From the NCBI GenBank assembly GCA_004552515.1, contig SFOF01000021.1, positions 1-18,581 on the forward strand: a stretch of DNA of 18,581 bases, written 5' to 3'. The stretch is from Clostridiales bacterium (GTDB taxonomy: Bacteria > Bacillota > Clostridia > Christensenellales > Aristaeellaceae). The notes beneath the pieces are model-generated. The model made no database searches. It was not told the DNA's origin and saw only the letters and a list, made by a program, of their open reading frames with translations. Shown piece by piece: positions 7,475-15,180 of this stretch. Made by a program: the position numbers and the translations under genes. The first letter of the stretch is position 1; every line of letters begins with the position of its first letter.

Positions 7475-8269
7475 TCACTTTCCGTAGCCCTGGCTGAGCA
7501 GCCACTTCTGGCACAGTCCTGCCCACTGCGCGACCACCGGCACGCTCGGCGCAAGCCCCAGGCCGTGACCGCCCACGGGGAAGATGTGCATTTCCACCGG
7601 CACGCCGGCATGGGTCAGCGCCGCGGCCAGATTGATGCTGTTCTCCACCGGCACGCCGGTGTCGGTCGATGTGTGCCATATGAAGGCGGGCGGCGTGTCG
7701 GCCGTCACGTTCAGCTCAGCGGAGAAGCGCCGCAGCAGCGCGTAATCCTGCGCTTTGTCGCCCAGCAGGTTTTCAACCGAGCCCTGATGGCGGAAGGAGG
7801 TAAAGCTCACAACGGCATAGCAGGGAATGAAGCCGTCCGGGCGCGAGGAAATGCGCTCGATCGGATCATCCGCCTCGGGATCGCCCGCGTCATAGAGCGT
7901 CGCCGCGGCGCAGCACAGATGGCCGCCCGCCGAGAAGCCCAGAATCGCGACCTTTTCATAGCCCATGGAGCGCACCAGCCGAATGGCACGCTTCGCGTCG
8001 GAGAGCGGCGCTTCGTAATGGCAGGGCTTGACGCGATAGTCCAGCACATACGCGGCCACGCCCGCCTCGTTGAGCATTTTGGCGATGTCTCGGCCCTCGT
8101 GATCGGCCTTCATGCAATAGCCGCCGCCGGGGCAGATCACCACCGCGCCCTTCGCGCCGTCCACGGGATAGGGCAGAAGCGAGGGCTGACGCTGCTCGGG
8201 GCTGTCCTGCGTATAGGGCGCGTCGCCCGGCCACAGCTTAATGGTTTCATGATCGAGAATCAGATCCAT
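7475..8269 (-). CDS. Alpha/beta-hydrolase esterase (BD-FAE/acetyl-esterase type), copy 2
   Basis: A 264-residue cytoplasmic serine hydrolase, tandem paralogue of the gene directly downstream. PGGGY (47-51) forms the oxyanion hole. Ser113 in GFSAGGH, Asp203 in HTSTDTGVP and His235 in VGGHG form the triad. The start at 8269 has AAAGGAG 10 nt upstream. No clean sigma-A promoter was found in the 197 nt before it, so the gene may be read through from the GNAT-esterase gene or use a weak promoter. Conserved family features make the fold certain; deacetylation of a sugar or oligosaccharide is inferred from family and neighbours. Confidence 0.9.
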   Translation of the reverse strand: MDLILDHETIKLWPGDAPYTQDSPEQRQPSLLPYPVDGAKGAVVICPGGGYCMKADHEGRDIAKMLNEAGVAAYVLDYRVKPCHYEAPLSDAKRAIRLVRSMGYEKVAILGFSAGGHLCCAAATLYDAGDPEADDPIERISSRPDGFIPCYAVVSFTSFRHQGSVENLLGDKAQDYALLRRFSAELNVTADTPPAFIWHTSTDTGVPVENSINLAAALTHAGVPVEMHIFPVGGHGLGLAPSVPVVAQWAGLCQKWLLSQGYGK

Positions 8270-8382
8270 AAACAGTTCACTCCTTTGAGCTTTTTCATAT
8301 GAATATTGTCGTTTTGCAGTTCAAAAAGGAAGCTGCTGATTGAGCGGTTTTTTTCATGAAATCGCGGCGCTTGACCTCTGAA

Positions 8383-8417
8383 TTTCAGGCAGCGCAGTTC
8401 CCGAATGATGCCTGAAA
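8383..8417. repeat. 9-bp inverted repeat between esterase genes
   Basis: TTTCAGGCA (8383-8391) and TGCCTGAAA (8409-8417) are perfect inverted copies with a 17-bp spacer. CAGTTCCCG occurs twice as a direct repeat, once in the spacer and once just beyond the repeat. No T-run follows on the minus strand, so a classical terminator is unlikely; an operator or an mRNA-stabilising hairpin is possible. Confidence 0.55.
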
Positions 8418-8466
8418 CAGTTCCCGCTTCAAAGCCTCCAGCACGCCGTGCCGCGCGCGCCCTTCC

Positions 8467-9771
8467 CTACGCCCCGAATCCCAGCGAAATCAGCCACTTG
8501 CCCAGCAAATCCGGCCACTGCTGAATGTCGGGATAGCCCGTCGCCTGGCCCAGACCGTGCGGGCCGTGCGGATAGATGTGCATCTCGCAGGGCACGCCGT
8601 GCGCCGCCAGCGCCCGCGCCAGATCATAGGCGCTCTCGACCGGCACCACATGATCGTCGGCCGTGTGCCAGATGAACGCCGGCGGGGTGTCGCCCGTCAC
8701 GCGGCACTCGGCGGAATAGTCGGCGGCCTTTTTCCAGTCGCCCGCGCCGATAATGTCGTGGGGATGCGCGCGGAAGCGATAGTAGCTGGTCGCGCCGTAG
8801 CAGGGCACGAACGCGTCCGGGCGCGAGGAAAAGCGCTCGACGGGGTCCTTCGCACCGGGATCGCCCGCGTCAAAGCGCGTGGCGACCATGCCGCTCAGAT
8901 GTCCGCCCGCCGAGAAGCCGAGGATCGCGACCTTCTCATAGCCCAGGCTGCGCAGAAGCCGCACGGCGCGCAGTCCGTCGCCGATGGGCGTATCCACGGA
9001 AGTGAACGGCTGCACGCGGTAGTCCAGCACGAACGCCGACACGCCGCACATATTGATCGCCCGGGCGATGGGCGCGCCCTCATGATAAGCCTTGATGTGA
9101 TAGCCGCCGCCGGGACAAACGATCACAGCGCCCCTTGAGCCGGCCACAGGATAGGGCATGAGCGAGGGCTGCGCCTGGGAACCGCAGGCCGCGGTATCGG
9201 GCGCACCGCCGTCCGGCCAGAGAAGGATCGGCTTTCTCTCCTTCTTCCGATAGGCCGCCATGTCGCGCTCGATGGCCGCCCAACGATCGATCATTTCCTG
9301 ATCATCCGCCTCATAATAAGGCGCAAAGCCCAGCTCCCTATAAATTTTGATTGCGGGCTTTCTGAAATCGTCGGTCGAGAGATAGCAGTCGGTCACGCCC
9401 GCGTCCTGAAGGCTCTTCATCGCCGCCAGCACGGTATAGCGCGCCGCGCTCAGGCCCGTCCACGTCGGATGCGTGCCCACCATGTGAACGCGGCCCGTGC
9501 CGTCCTCCATGATGCGCGCGGCGGTGGTCGCGATGTCCGCGCTGTGGCAGGAAACGAAGAACGTCCGCTCCGGCGCGCAGGTCGGATCGTCCTCGATCGT
9601 CGTCTTATAGTCCCATTTGTTGTCGCCGAACGACGCGCGAATGATCCAGTTCCATGCCGCGCGGCTGTGCTCGTCGGCCGTGTGCAGCGCCATGTTCTCC
9701 GGCAGCGCGCCCATTTCGGGCAGCGTCCGCTTCAGCGACGTGTACATCTTGAGCTGTCTGTAATCGCCCAT
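8467..9771 (-). CDS. GNAT acetyltransferase-esterase fusion protein
   Basis: A 434-residue two-domain protein. Residues ~25-155 read as a GNAT domain of the mycothiol-synthase-like kind (HMVGTHP at 96-102, then STDDFRKPAIKIYRELGF at 132-149, the typical last helix and strand). A charged linker (~157-180) leads into a full-length esterase domain that starts at PILLWPDG (181-188), just where the stand-alone esterases begin. The esterase triad is Ser287 in GFSAGG, Asp373 in TADDHVVP and His405 in GPHG. The GNAT acetyl-CoA loop is degenerate: PTWTGLSA replaces the usual R/Q-x-x-G-x-G/A pattern, so the domain may be a binding module rather than an active acetyltransferase. AAGGAGG lies 9 nt upstream of the start. 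It follows the HAD phosphatase gene by 26 nt, so the two are probably one transcript. Confidence 0.88.
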   Translation of the reverse strand: MGDYRQLKMYTSLKRTLPEMGALPENMALHTADEHSRAAWNWIIRASFGDNKWDYKTTIEDDPTCAPERTFFVSCHSADIATTAARIMEDGTGRVHMVGTHPTWTGLSAARYTVLAAMKSLQDAGVTDCYLSTDDFRKPAIKIYRELGFAPYYEADDQEMIDRWAAIERDMAAYRKKERKPILLWPDGGAPDTAACGSQAQPSLMPYPVAGSRGAVIVCPGGGYHIKAYHEGAPIARAINMCGVSAFVLDYRVQPFTSVDTPIGDGLRAVRLLRSLGYEKVAILGFSAGGHLSGMVATRFDAGDPGAKDPVERFSSRPDAFVPCYGATSYYRFRAHPHDIIGAGDWKKAADYSAECRVTGDTPPAFIWHTADDHVVPVESAYDLARALAAHGVPCEMHIYPHGPHGLGQATGYPDIQQWPDLLGKWLISLGFGA

Positions 9772-9797
9772 TGACCGCAGCCTCCTTATCTTTTCGC

Positions 9798-10592
9798 TTA
9801 TTTCAGTTCGGGAATCATGTCGGCGAGCCGCCCGTATTTGAGATCGGGCTTCGTCTCGCTGCGAGCGAGCATTTCCTCGGTGGTCTCGCCGGTCATGACC
9901 AGTATAGCGGTCATGCCGTGGCGCAGGCCGGTCTCAATGTCGGTATAGAGCCGATCGCCCACCATGGCCATTTCACTGGCCTTGAGCCCCGTGCGCTCGA
10001 GCGCCGCGTCCACAATGCCCGCGTGGGGCTTGCCGACGATCAGATCGGGACGGCGGCCGGTCGAGGCCTCGATGAAGGCCATGATCGCGCCGATATCGGG
10101 CGCAAAGCCGGTTTCCGTCGGGCAGTTATAGTCGGGATGCGTCGCCACATAGGGCAGCCCCTCGCGCACGAAATCGCACACGGCGGTCATCTTGGCATAA
10201 TCCAGCGTGGTATCGTAGCCGATGATGACGTAATCGGGGCGCTGCTGGTCGATCTCCACGCCGTATTCGCGCAGTTCCTCAAAGAGATATTCGTTGCCCA
10301 GCACGAACGCCCTTTTGCCCGGATAGAGCAGGCGCGCCTTCATGGCGGTCGCCTGGCCGGAGGTGAGCACCTTCTCGCGCGGCACGGTCAGCCCCATGCG
10401 CCTGAGCTTTTCGACATAATACGCCGCGTTGTGCGAGGAATTGTTGGTCAAAAAGAGATAATCGCGACCGCTCTCTTCCACCGCGCGGATAAAATCCAGC
10501 GAACCGTCCAGCAGCCGGTCGCCCAGATAAAACGTGCCGTCCATATCCAGCAGGAAGCACTTGACGTCCCTGACGCTCTTCTTGTTCTTCAC
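9798..10592 (-). CDS. HAD superfamily IIA phosphatase (NagD-like)
   Basis: A 264-residue soluble phosphatase of the NagD/AraL/phosphoglycolate-phosphatase group, acting on small phosphorylated metabolites. Motif I DMDGT carries nucleophile Asp16 and acid Asp18, motif II is LTNNSS (Thr49), the motif III lysine is Lys188 in VGKPHAG, and motif IV is GDRLYTD with Asp213 and Asp218. The cap region between motifs II and III is full length. The start is GTG at 10592, with AAAGGA about 10 nt upstream. It leads the transcription unit that includes the GNAT-esterase. A sugar-phosphate substrate would suit the neighbours, but NagD-type enzymes are promiscuous and none can be assigned. Confidence 0.92.
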   Translation of the reverse strand: MKNKKSVRDVKCFLLDMDGTFYLGDRLLDGSLDFIRAVEESGRDYLFLTNNSSHNAAYYVEKLRRMGLTVPREKVLTSGQATAMKARLLYPGKRAFVLGNEYLFEELREYGVEIDQQRPDYVIIGYDTTLDYAKMTAVCDFVREGLPYVATHPDYNCPTETGFAPDIGAIMAFIEASTGRRPDLIVGKPHAGIVDAALERTGLKASEMAMVGDRLYTDIETGLRHGMTAILVMTGETTEEMLARSETKPDLKYGRLADMIPELK

Positions 10593-10634
10593 GGATACAC
10601 CGTCCTTTATGCAATGTGCAATCGATATGCTCTA

Positions 10635-10663
10635 ATCCTATCACAAACCGCCCCGTTATGCAA
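10635..10663 (-). promoter_or_regulatory. Weak promoter candidate for the HAD-esterase unit
   Basis: -35 TTGCAT (10658-10663) and -10 TAGGAT (10635-10640) are 17 bp apart on the minus strand. Both elements match consensus only partly. The position, between an upstream terminator and the gene start, supports it. Confidence 0.45.
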
Positions 10664-10674
10664 TCCGCGCGCGC

Positions 10675-10709
10675 AAAAAAAGCGGGACGGCTTTTTATGC
10701 ACCGTCCCG
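10675..10709 (-). terminator. Terminator after the DUF4091 gene
   Basis: A perfect 8-bp stem, CGGGACGG pairing with CCGTCCCG (10683-10690/10702-10709), has an 11-nt loop. On the minus strand it is followed by C and a run of seven T. It lies 130 nt beyond the stop codon, so the transcript has an unusually long 3' tail in which no gene was seen. Confidence 0.9.
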
Positions 10710-10839
10710 AAAAGAAGCAAAGTGTGTCCAAAATGGATGGAAGCCGCGGGTTCAGCAGACCAATTCAAGCCCTTGCGGCGCTGAAAGCCCGAAAAAGACG
10801 CTGAAACGGCAGTCCGGAAATTTTTCAGACACGCCCGGA

Positions 10840-12495
10840 TTATCCGCGCGCCCTGACGATTTCCTCATTGACGCGGCGGCGCAGGTTCAGCAGATACTCG
10901 GCGCTGCGCGGATAGCGCTTGAACGTCACCGGTTCGCTCAGTTCGCCGTCGATCAGCTCCAGCACGCGCTCGCGGCCAACCAGCGTCTCCAACCACTGCA
11001 TGGCGCGCAGATCCTGAAGCGCGTGCGCCGTCACCATCATGCGGATGGACTCCTCCGGCACGCCGCCCTCGCCCGGATAGACCTGGAAGCAGTCGCCCGC
11101 GGGGGAGAAGCCGTCGCCGTCGGTGACCGCATAGGGATCGACCGGATAGTCCGAATACTGCGCGTTGTAGAAGTTGTAGCCCCACTGCAAAAAGCCCGCG
11201 ATGCGGAACTTGTACAGCTGCACGCCCAGTATGCGGTTGCGCGCGGAGGGCATGGACATGAACATATTGCTCACATCGCGATGCTGGCCCACGCAGTAAT
11301 ACGTCCACAGCCCGGGCACATTCGCCTCAAGGAACGGCTCGATGTGGTTGCTCGCCGGAACGGGCCGCTCGACCGCGCCGCTCTTGTAGAACTCGATGTT
11401 GGAGAGCGCGTCCATGATCGGATAGCCCTGCAAATGCTTCGCGATGAGCGCCTTGGCCGCCAGATAGCTGTCCAGATGCTCGGCGCTCGGCTCGTCGGAG
11501 ACATGGAACCAGCATTTTTTATCCACGCCCAGCGCCTTCAGCTCGCCCAGCAGCGCGGGCAGATACGCGTCGATGAACGCGCGGTAGGCCTCGCCGTCCG
11601 CCGGCGTATCCCAGCCGAATATGCGCCTGTATTCGCCATCCACCGTCGCCATGATCTTGGGCGCGGCGTGAGCGCCCCACTGCGTGAAGAAGTGGGCGAT
11701 CTCATAGTACTCCACGCCGCAGCGCTCGGCCATATCCACCCAGCGGCGCAGCTTGTCAAAGCCGAAGGCGTAAACGCCGTTATTGACGTAAACATCCACC
11801 AGCTGCACGGTCAGGCGCTCCGTGCCCACGCGGGTGTCCAGCGGCGGGGTGTGCGTGGGCATCATGATCATGTTGATGCCCCGCTTCACGGCGGCGCGCA
11901 TGAAGTTCTCCGTAATGCGCCAATGCTCCTCGGAGAACACCGGCACATGATAATAGTGGCTCAGTCCGTCGTAATGGAACCACTTCGTGTGAATGAGCGC
12001 CTGATGCGGCAGGCAGCCGGGCAGTATGCGCACCGTCTGCGTGCGCCTGACCGGCTCGTCCTCGCTTATTCCGGTGGACAGCTCAATCGTGACCGGGTAA
12101 TCGCCCGGCTCGACCTCGCCGTCCGGCTCCACGTCGATCCACAGTGTGTCCCACTGGCCGCCGCGCGCGCGCAGATTGTGTTCGCCGATTTCCTGAAGCA
12201 CGTCGGGATACAGGCCGGGCGTCTTGCGCAGATAGTTGTCGCCGCTGTCCTTAAAGCAGGCGAAGCGTACCGGCACATGGCCGACGCGGCGCACATGGAT
12301 ATGCGCTTTAATGGGCGATTCCACGCGGCAGGTCACATAAACGGGGCCGTTCGAATCCGCGGTGTAGGCCGCCTGAAAGGAGATCGTTTCATTCTGAAAG
12401 CCGGACAGCAGTCCGTCCTCGGGGCGCTCGACCGGCTCCTCGTCCAGGAACACCTTTTCCAGCGCGCTGATCAGCTTGAGCTGCAAAACACTCAT
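10840..12495 (-). CDS. DUF4091 / glycoside hydrolase family 123-like protein
   Basis: A 551-residue protein with no signal peptide. Residues ~1-160 are beta-rich and resemble an accessory sandwich domain (YPVTIELS, TQTVRIL). From about 170 onward it follows the DUF4091 pattern: KWFHYD (171-176), an Asp-Glu pair in WFHVSDEPS (Asp334-Glu335), LWTYYCVGQ (396-404), and FLQWGYNFYNAQYS (435-448), then a Gly-rich stretch with VYPGEGGVP and a closing helical part. In GH123 N-acetylgalactosaminidases an Asp-Glu pair at this place serves substrate-assisted catalysis; that this protein is an active hexosaminidase is inferred. Cytoplasmic location would mean it acts on imported oligosaccharides. The start has CGGAGGA 9 nt upstream. 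It is monocistronic, with its own promoter and terminator. Confidence 0.85.
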   Translation of the reverse strand: MSVLQLKLISALEKVFLDEEPVERPEDGLLSGFQNETISFQAAYTADSNGPVYVTCRVESPIKAHIHVRRVGHVPVRFACFKDSGDNYLRKTPGLYPDVLQEIGEHNLRARGGQWDTLWIDVEPDGEVEPGDYPVTIELSTGISEDEPVRRTQTVRILPGCLPHQALIHTKWFHYDGLSHYYHVPVFSEEHWRITENFMRAAVKRGINMIMMPTHTPPLDTRVGTERLTVQLVDVYVNNGVYAFGFDKLRRWVDMAERCGVEYYEIAHFFTQWGAHAAPKIMATVDGEYRRIFGWDTPADGEAYRAFIDAYLPALLGELKALGVDKKCWFHVSDEPSAEHLDSYLAAKALIAKHLQGYPIMDALSNIEFYKSGAVERPVPASNHIEPFLEANVPGLWTYYCVGQHRDVSNMFMSMPSARNRILGVQLYKFRIAGFLQWGYNFYNAQYSDYPVDPYAVTDGDGFSPAGDCFQVYPGEGGVPEESIRMMVTAHALQDLRAMQWLETLVGRERVLELIDGELSEPVTFKRYPRSAEYLLNLRRRVNEEIVRARG

Positions 12496-12532
12496 GGCGA
12501 TAAATCCTCCGCTATTTCTCTCTTCGGTGAAG

Positions 12533-12551
12533 TCCGGCGCAGTATGCCGGA
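12533..12551. promoter_or_regulatory. Inverted repeat at the transcript start of the DUF4091 gene
   Basis: TCCGGC (12533-12538) and GCCGGA (12546-12551) are perfect inverted copies with a 7-bp spacer. The predicted transcription start is near 12555, so the element is at about +4 to +22. It could be an operator or a 5' mRNA-stabilising hairpin. Confidence 0.5.
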
Positions 12552-12561
12552 TCCCATCCCT

Positions 12562-12590
12562 ATTCTACATTGATTTTCCGCTCCTGTCAA
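12562..12590 (-). promoter_or_regulatory. Sigma-A promoter of the DUF4091 gene
   Basis: Perfect -35 TTGACA (12585-12590) and -10 TAGAAT (12562-12567, five of six) with a 17-bp spacer, minus strand. The leader is about 60 nt. Confidence 0.88.
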
Positions 12591-12614
12591 CGCGCGCTTT
12601 TCCCCTATGGACGC

Positions 12615-12641
12615 AAAAAACCGCCGCACGAAAGCGACGGT
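12615..12641 (-). terminator. Terminator of the two-component operon
   Basis: An 8-bp stem with one G-U pair (12620-12627/12634-12641) and a 6-nt loop, followed on the minus strand by a T-run. It starts about 10 nt after the histidine kinase stop codon. Confidence 0.88.
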
Positions 12642-12651
12642 TCCATTTATA

Positions 12652-13908
12652 TCACACAGGCAGCAGGATGTGAAAGCGCGAACCTGCACCCGGGCGGGAC
12701 TGCACCTCGATGCGGCCGCCATGCGCCTGCACGATCATGCGCGCGATGCTCAGTCCCAGGCCGTGGCCGTCCACCTCGCCGCCGCGCGCGTCCGGCGTTC
12801 TGTAAAAGCGATCGAACACGCGGCGAAGATCCTCTTTGGCGATGCCCACGCCGTTATCCGCCACGGTGAGCCGCGCCCACGAGCCTTCCCGCACGCAGGA
12901 GAGCGCGATCGTGCCGTCTGCGGCGGTGTACTTGAGCGCGTTGTCCAGAAAGATGCGCAGCGCCTGCTTGAGCGCGCTGCGGTCGCCGTGAACCAGCACG
13001 CTCTCCATGCTCTTCGTCTCGACATGATGATCGCCCGCAATCATCTGCGTTTCGCGCAGCGTTTCGGCGGCCATTTCGCCCAGATCGAAATATTCCATCT
13101 CATAGCGGTGATTGGCGTTTTCGTGCCGCGCGATGAACAGCAGCTGCTCCACCAGCTCCTTCATGCCGCGGCTCTCGGCGCGTATGGCGGCGATGGCCTC
13201 GTCGCGCACCTCGGGATCGGCCTTGCCCCAGCGGTCGAGCATATCGGCGTAGCCCTGTATGACGGCGATGGGCGTGCGCAGCTCGTGCGACGCGTCGGAG
13301 ACAAATTGCTTCTGATTGTTGTAGGCCAGCTCGATGCGCGTGAGCATTTCGTTGAGCACGTCGATCAGCTCGCGCAGCTCGTCCCGCGCGCCGTCGGCGG
13401 CGATGCGTTCGCTCAGCCGGCTGGCCGACATCCGCTTGGCCGCAGTCACGATTTCGGAGATGGGCTGGAGCGCCTTGCGGCTGATCTGCCCCGCGCGCCG
13501 CCGCATGATGCGCAGCCGAACCAGCTCCACCGCCGTGAGCGTCAGTATCAGCGCGACGTACATCACGGCGTAATTGCCCATGCCCAGCACGACGGTCAGA
13601 AGACCCCTCTGGCGGATCAGCACCAGCGCGCCGTCCGCTCTCTGCGGCATCACGGAAGGCTCGATTTCCTCGCCGTCGATGCGCGTCAGGCCGGTATCGC
13701 CGATCATATAGCAGCCCGCCTGCCACTGGCTGTCCGAAAGCCGCTCGAGCGTGGCCGAGCAGACGCGGTTGGCATAGATCACCGCCGTGAGCCAGTAGAC
13801 CAGCGTGAACACGAGCAGCATCAGCGCCATCGTGCGCAGAAGATAAAGCGAATACTGACCGGCGATGCGCTCGCTCAACGACCGCTTGCGCGTCTCCTCC
13901 TGCGCCAT
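12652..13908 (-). CDS. Sensor histidine kinase
   Basis: A 418-residue membrane kinase that would sense an external or envelope signal and phosphorylate the response regulator encoded directly upstream. Two membrane segments (about 24-46 and 107-130) bracket a small, ~60-residue extracellular loop. A HAMP-like linker (about 131-185) follows, then the dimerisation helix with phospho-acceptor His208 in SDASHELRTPIAVI. The ATPase domain has N box DNALKYT (322-328), G1 DNGVGI (351-356), an F box at RRVFDRFYR and G2 GHGLGLSI (381-388). Its ATG abuts the regulator's TAA with no spacing, so translation is surely coupled. The architecture resembles ArlS/CssS-type kinases, but the short sensor loop does not identify the signal. 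Confidence 0.95.
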   Translation of the reverse strand: MAQEETRKRSLSERIAGQYSLYLLRTMALMLLVFTLVYWLTAVIYANRVCSATLERLSDSQWQAGCYMIGDTGLTRIDGEEIEPSVMPQRADGALVLIRQRGLLTVVLGMGNYAVMYVALILTLTAVELVRLRIMRRRAGQISRKALQPISEIVTAAKRMSASRLSERIAADGARDELRELIDVLNEMLTRIELAYNNQKQFVSDASHELRTPIAVIQGYADMLDRWGKADPEVRDEAIAAIRAESRGMKELVEQLLFIARHENANHRYEMEYFDLGEMAAETLRETQMIAGDHHVETKSMESVLVHGDRSALKQALRIFLDNALKYTAADGTIALSCVREGSWARLTVADNGVGIAKEDLRRVFDRFYRTPDARGGEVDGHGLGLSIARMIVQAHGGRIEVQSRPGAGSRFHILLPV

Positions 13909-14598
13909 TTAAGCGTCCTCCTCCAGCCTGAACAGATAGCCCACGCCGCGCACCGTGTGGATGAGCTTGACATGAAAGGGATCGTCCAGCTTGCAGCGCA
14001 GATAGCGGATGTACACATCCACCACGTTGGTATCGCCGACATAGCTGTAGCCCCACACCTTGTCCAGCAGCTCGCTGCGGCTCACGGCCACGCCGCGGTT
14101 GAGCATCAGATACTCCAGCAGATCAAATTCCTTCTTGGTGAGGGGGATGTTCTGGCCGTTCCAGCTGATCTCGCGGCTGTCGCGGTCGAGCCTGAGCGGC
14201 CCCTCCTCCAGCACGCGCGCGCCGCCCTCCCGCTCGGAGGAATGTCGCTTGAGCGCCACGCGGATGCGCGCCAGCAGCTCCTCGATGGCGAAGGGCTTGG
14301 TCATATAATCGTCCGCGCCCATGTCCAGCCCCATAACCTTGTCGGACACGTCATCCTTGGCGGTGAGCATGATGATGGGCACGTCGTCGTGCTGGCGGAT
14401 GCGGCGGCACACCTCGATGCCGCTCAGCTCGGGCAGCATCAGATCGAGCAATATCAGATCGCTCCCCCAGGCCTCGTGCTGCTCGATGGCGCTGCGCCCG
14501 TCGTGCGATACGCGGATGTCGTAGCCCTCGTGCATCAATTCCAGCTGAAGATAGCGCGCCAGCTTCTTCTCGTCCTCAACAATCAGTATCTTCTGCAT
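13909..14598 (-). CDS. OmpR-family response regulator
   Basis: A 229-residue DNA-binding regulator. The receiver domain (1-~120) has the acidic pair in VEDE, phospho-acceptor Asp52 in LLDLMLP, Thr79 and Lys101 in MTKPF. The C-terminal winged helix (~130-225) shows the family hallmarks LTKKEFDLLEYLM, the recognition-helix part NVVDVYIRYLRCKL and the closing IHTVRGVGYLF. The ribosome binding site is weak (GTGAG close to the ATG). It is third in an operon with two DUF4342-type genes before it and the kinase after it. CWTGAG boxes spaced by 11-bp multiples at the operon promoter suit an OmpR/PhoB-type dimer, so autoregulation is likely. Confidence 0.96.
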   Translation of the reverse strand: MQKILIVEDEKKLARYLQLELMHEGYDIRVSHDGRSAIEQHEAWGSDLILLDLMLPELSGIEVCRRIRQHDDVPIIMLTAKDDVSDKVMGLDMGADDYMTKPFAIEELLARIRVALKRHSSEREGGARVLEEGPLRLDRDSREISWNGQNIPLTKKEFDLLEYLMLNRGVAVSRSELLDKVWGYSYVGDTNVVDVYIRYLRCKLDDPFHVKLIHTVRGVGYLFRLEEDA

Positions 14599-14630
14599 TT
14601 CTCACGACGCTTGCGCGCCCGCACCTCGCC

Positions 14631-15128
14631 TTATTCGATCGTAATGGTGTGATAGCCGTCCTGATCGTCCTTTTTTTCCTCGTCCGCCTCGGCCTTTTCC
14701 GCCTCCGGCTCGGGCTGCGGCGCTTCCGGCCCGGCCTTTTTGAGCGCCTCGGGCAGGCGCACGCGCACATGGCAGCCCAAGATCAGCGCCAGCACAGCCG
14801 CCGCGATGATCAGCTTCCAGCCCAATATCAGCGCCAGGATCATGAACAGCGCCGACAGGTTGATCAGCGTCTCGCCCTTGCGCTCGACGATCACGCGCGT
14901 CTCGCAGCCCGCGCGCCACCAGCGGCTCAGGAAATCCTCGGCCTTGCCGCGGTTCGAGCTGGAAAAGAGACCGTCGCGGTTGAGCTTTCCGCTCTTTTCC
15001 AGCTCCACCAGCGCGCGGGCGATGTCGCCGTCGTACTTTTCGAGCAGCGCCACCGCTTCCTCATAGCCCACGCCGGTTTTCGAGCGCAGCGTTTCAATGT
15101 CGTCCAGCGTATATTTCTTTTCGTCCAT
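14631..15128 (-). CDS. DUF4342-type membrane protein with UBA-like N-terminus
   Basis: A 165-residue protein of no known function. Residues 8-48 form a UBA-like three-helix unit (IETLRSKTGVGYEEAVALLEKYDGD region) of the kind found in EF-Ts and NAC. Residues ~76-123 match the DUF4342 pattern: a beta-like stretch TRVIVERKGETL followed by two hydrophobic spans (about 91-105 and 107-119). The tail, from ~129, is Pro/Glu/Lys-rich and acidic, so it is probably disordered. The ATG at 15128 has GGGAGG 9 nt upstream; an in-frame ATG at 15149 lies upstream of that site. It is second in the operon, 32 nt before the response regulator. A role as accessory or sensor partner of the two-component system is inference from operon position. 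Confidence 0.82.
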   Translation of the reverse strand: MDEKKYTLDDIETLRSKTGVGYEEAVALLEKYDGDIARALVELEKSGKLNRDGLFSSSNRGKAEDFLSRWWRAGCETRVIVERKGETLINLSALFMILALILGWKLIIAAAVLALILGCHVRVRLPEALKKAGPEAPQPEPEAEKAEADEEKKDDQDGYHTITIE

Positions 15129-15180
15129 GGTATTTATCCTCCCCGTCAAGCTGTCCTTATCTGTCTTTGCTTCTCAGATT

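Noticed and set aside
4628..8302. Open frames of more than 500 codons on the plus strand opposite rny (4628-6190) and the esterases (6767-8302)
   Set aside because: Both mirror genes with intact catalytic motifs and have no translation signals of their own.
10616..10804. A 62-codon plus-strand frame in the gap between the HAD and DUF4091 genes
   Set aside because: It runs through a clear minus-strand terminator hairpin, lacks a ribosome binding site, and has no recognisable pattern.
12607..14652. A 681-codon open frame on the plus strand, opposite the two-component genes
   Set aside because: No ribosome binding site or promoter; composition rich in His, Ala, Arg and Gln as expected for the complement of GC-rich genes; the opposite strand has unmistakable kinase and regulator motifs.
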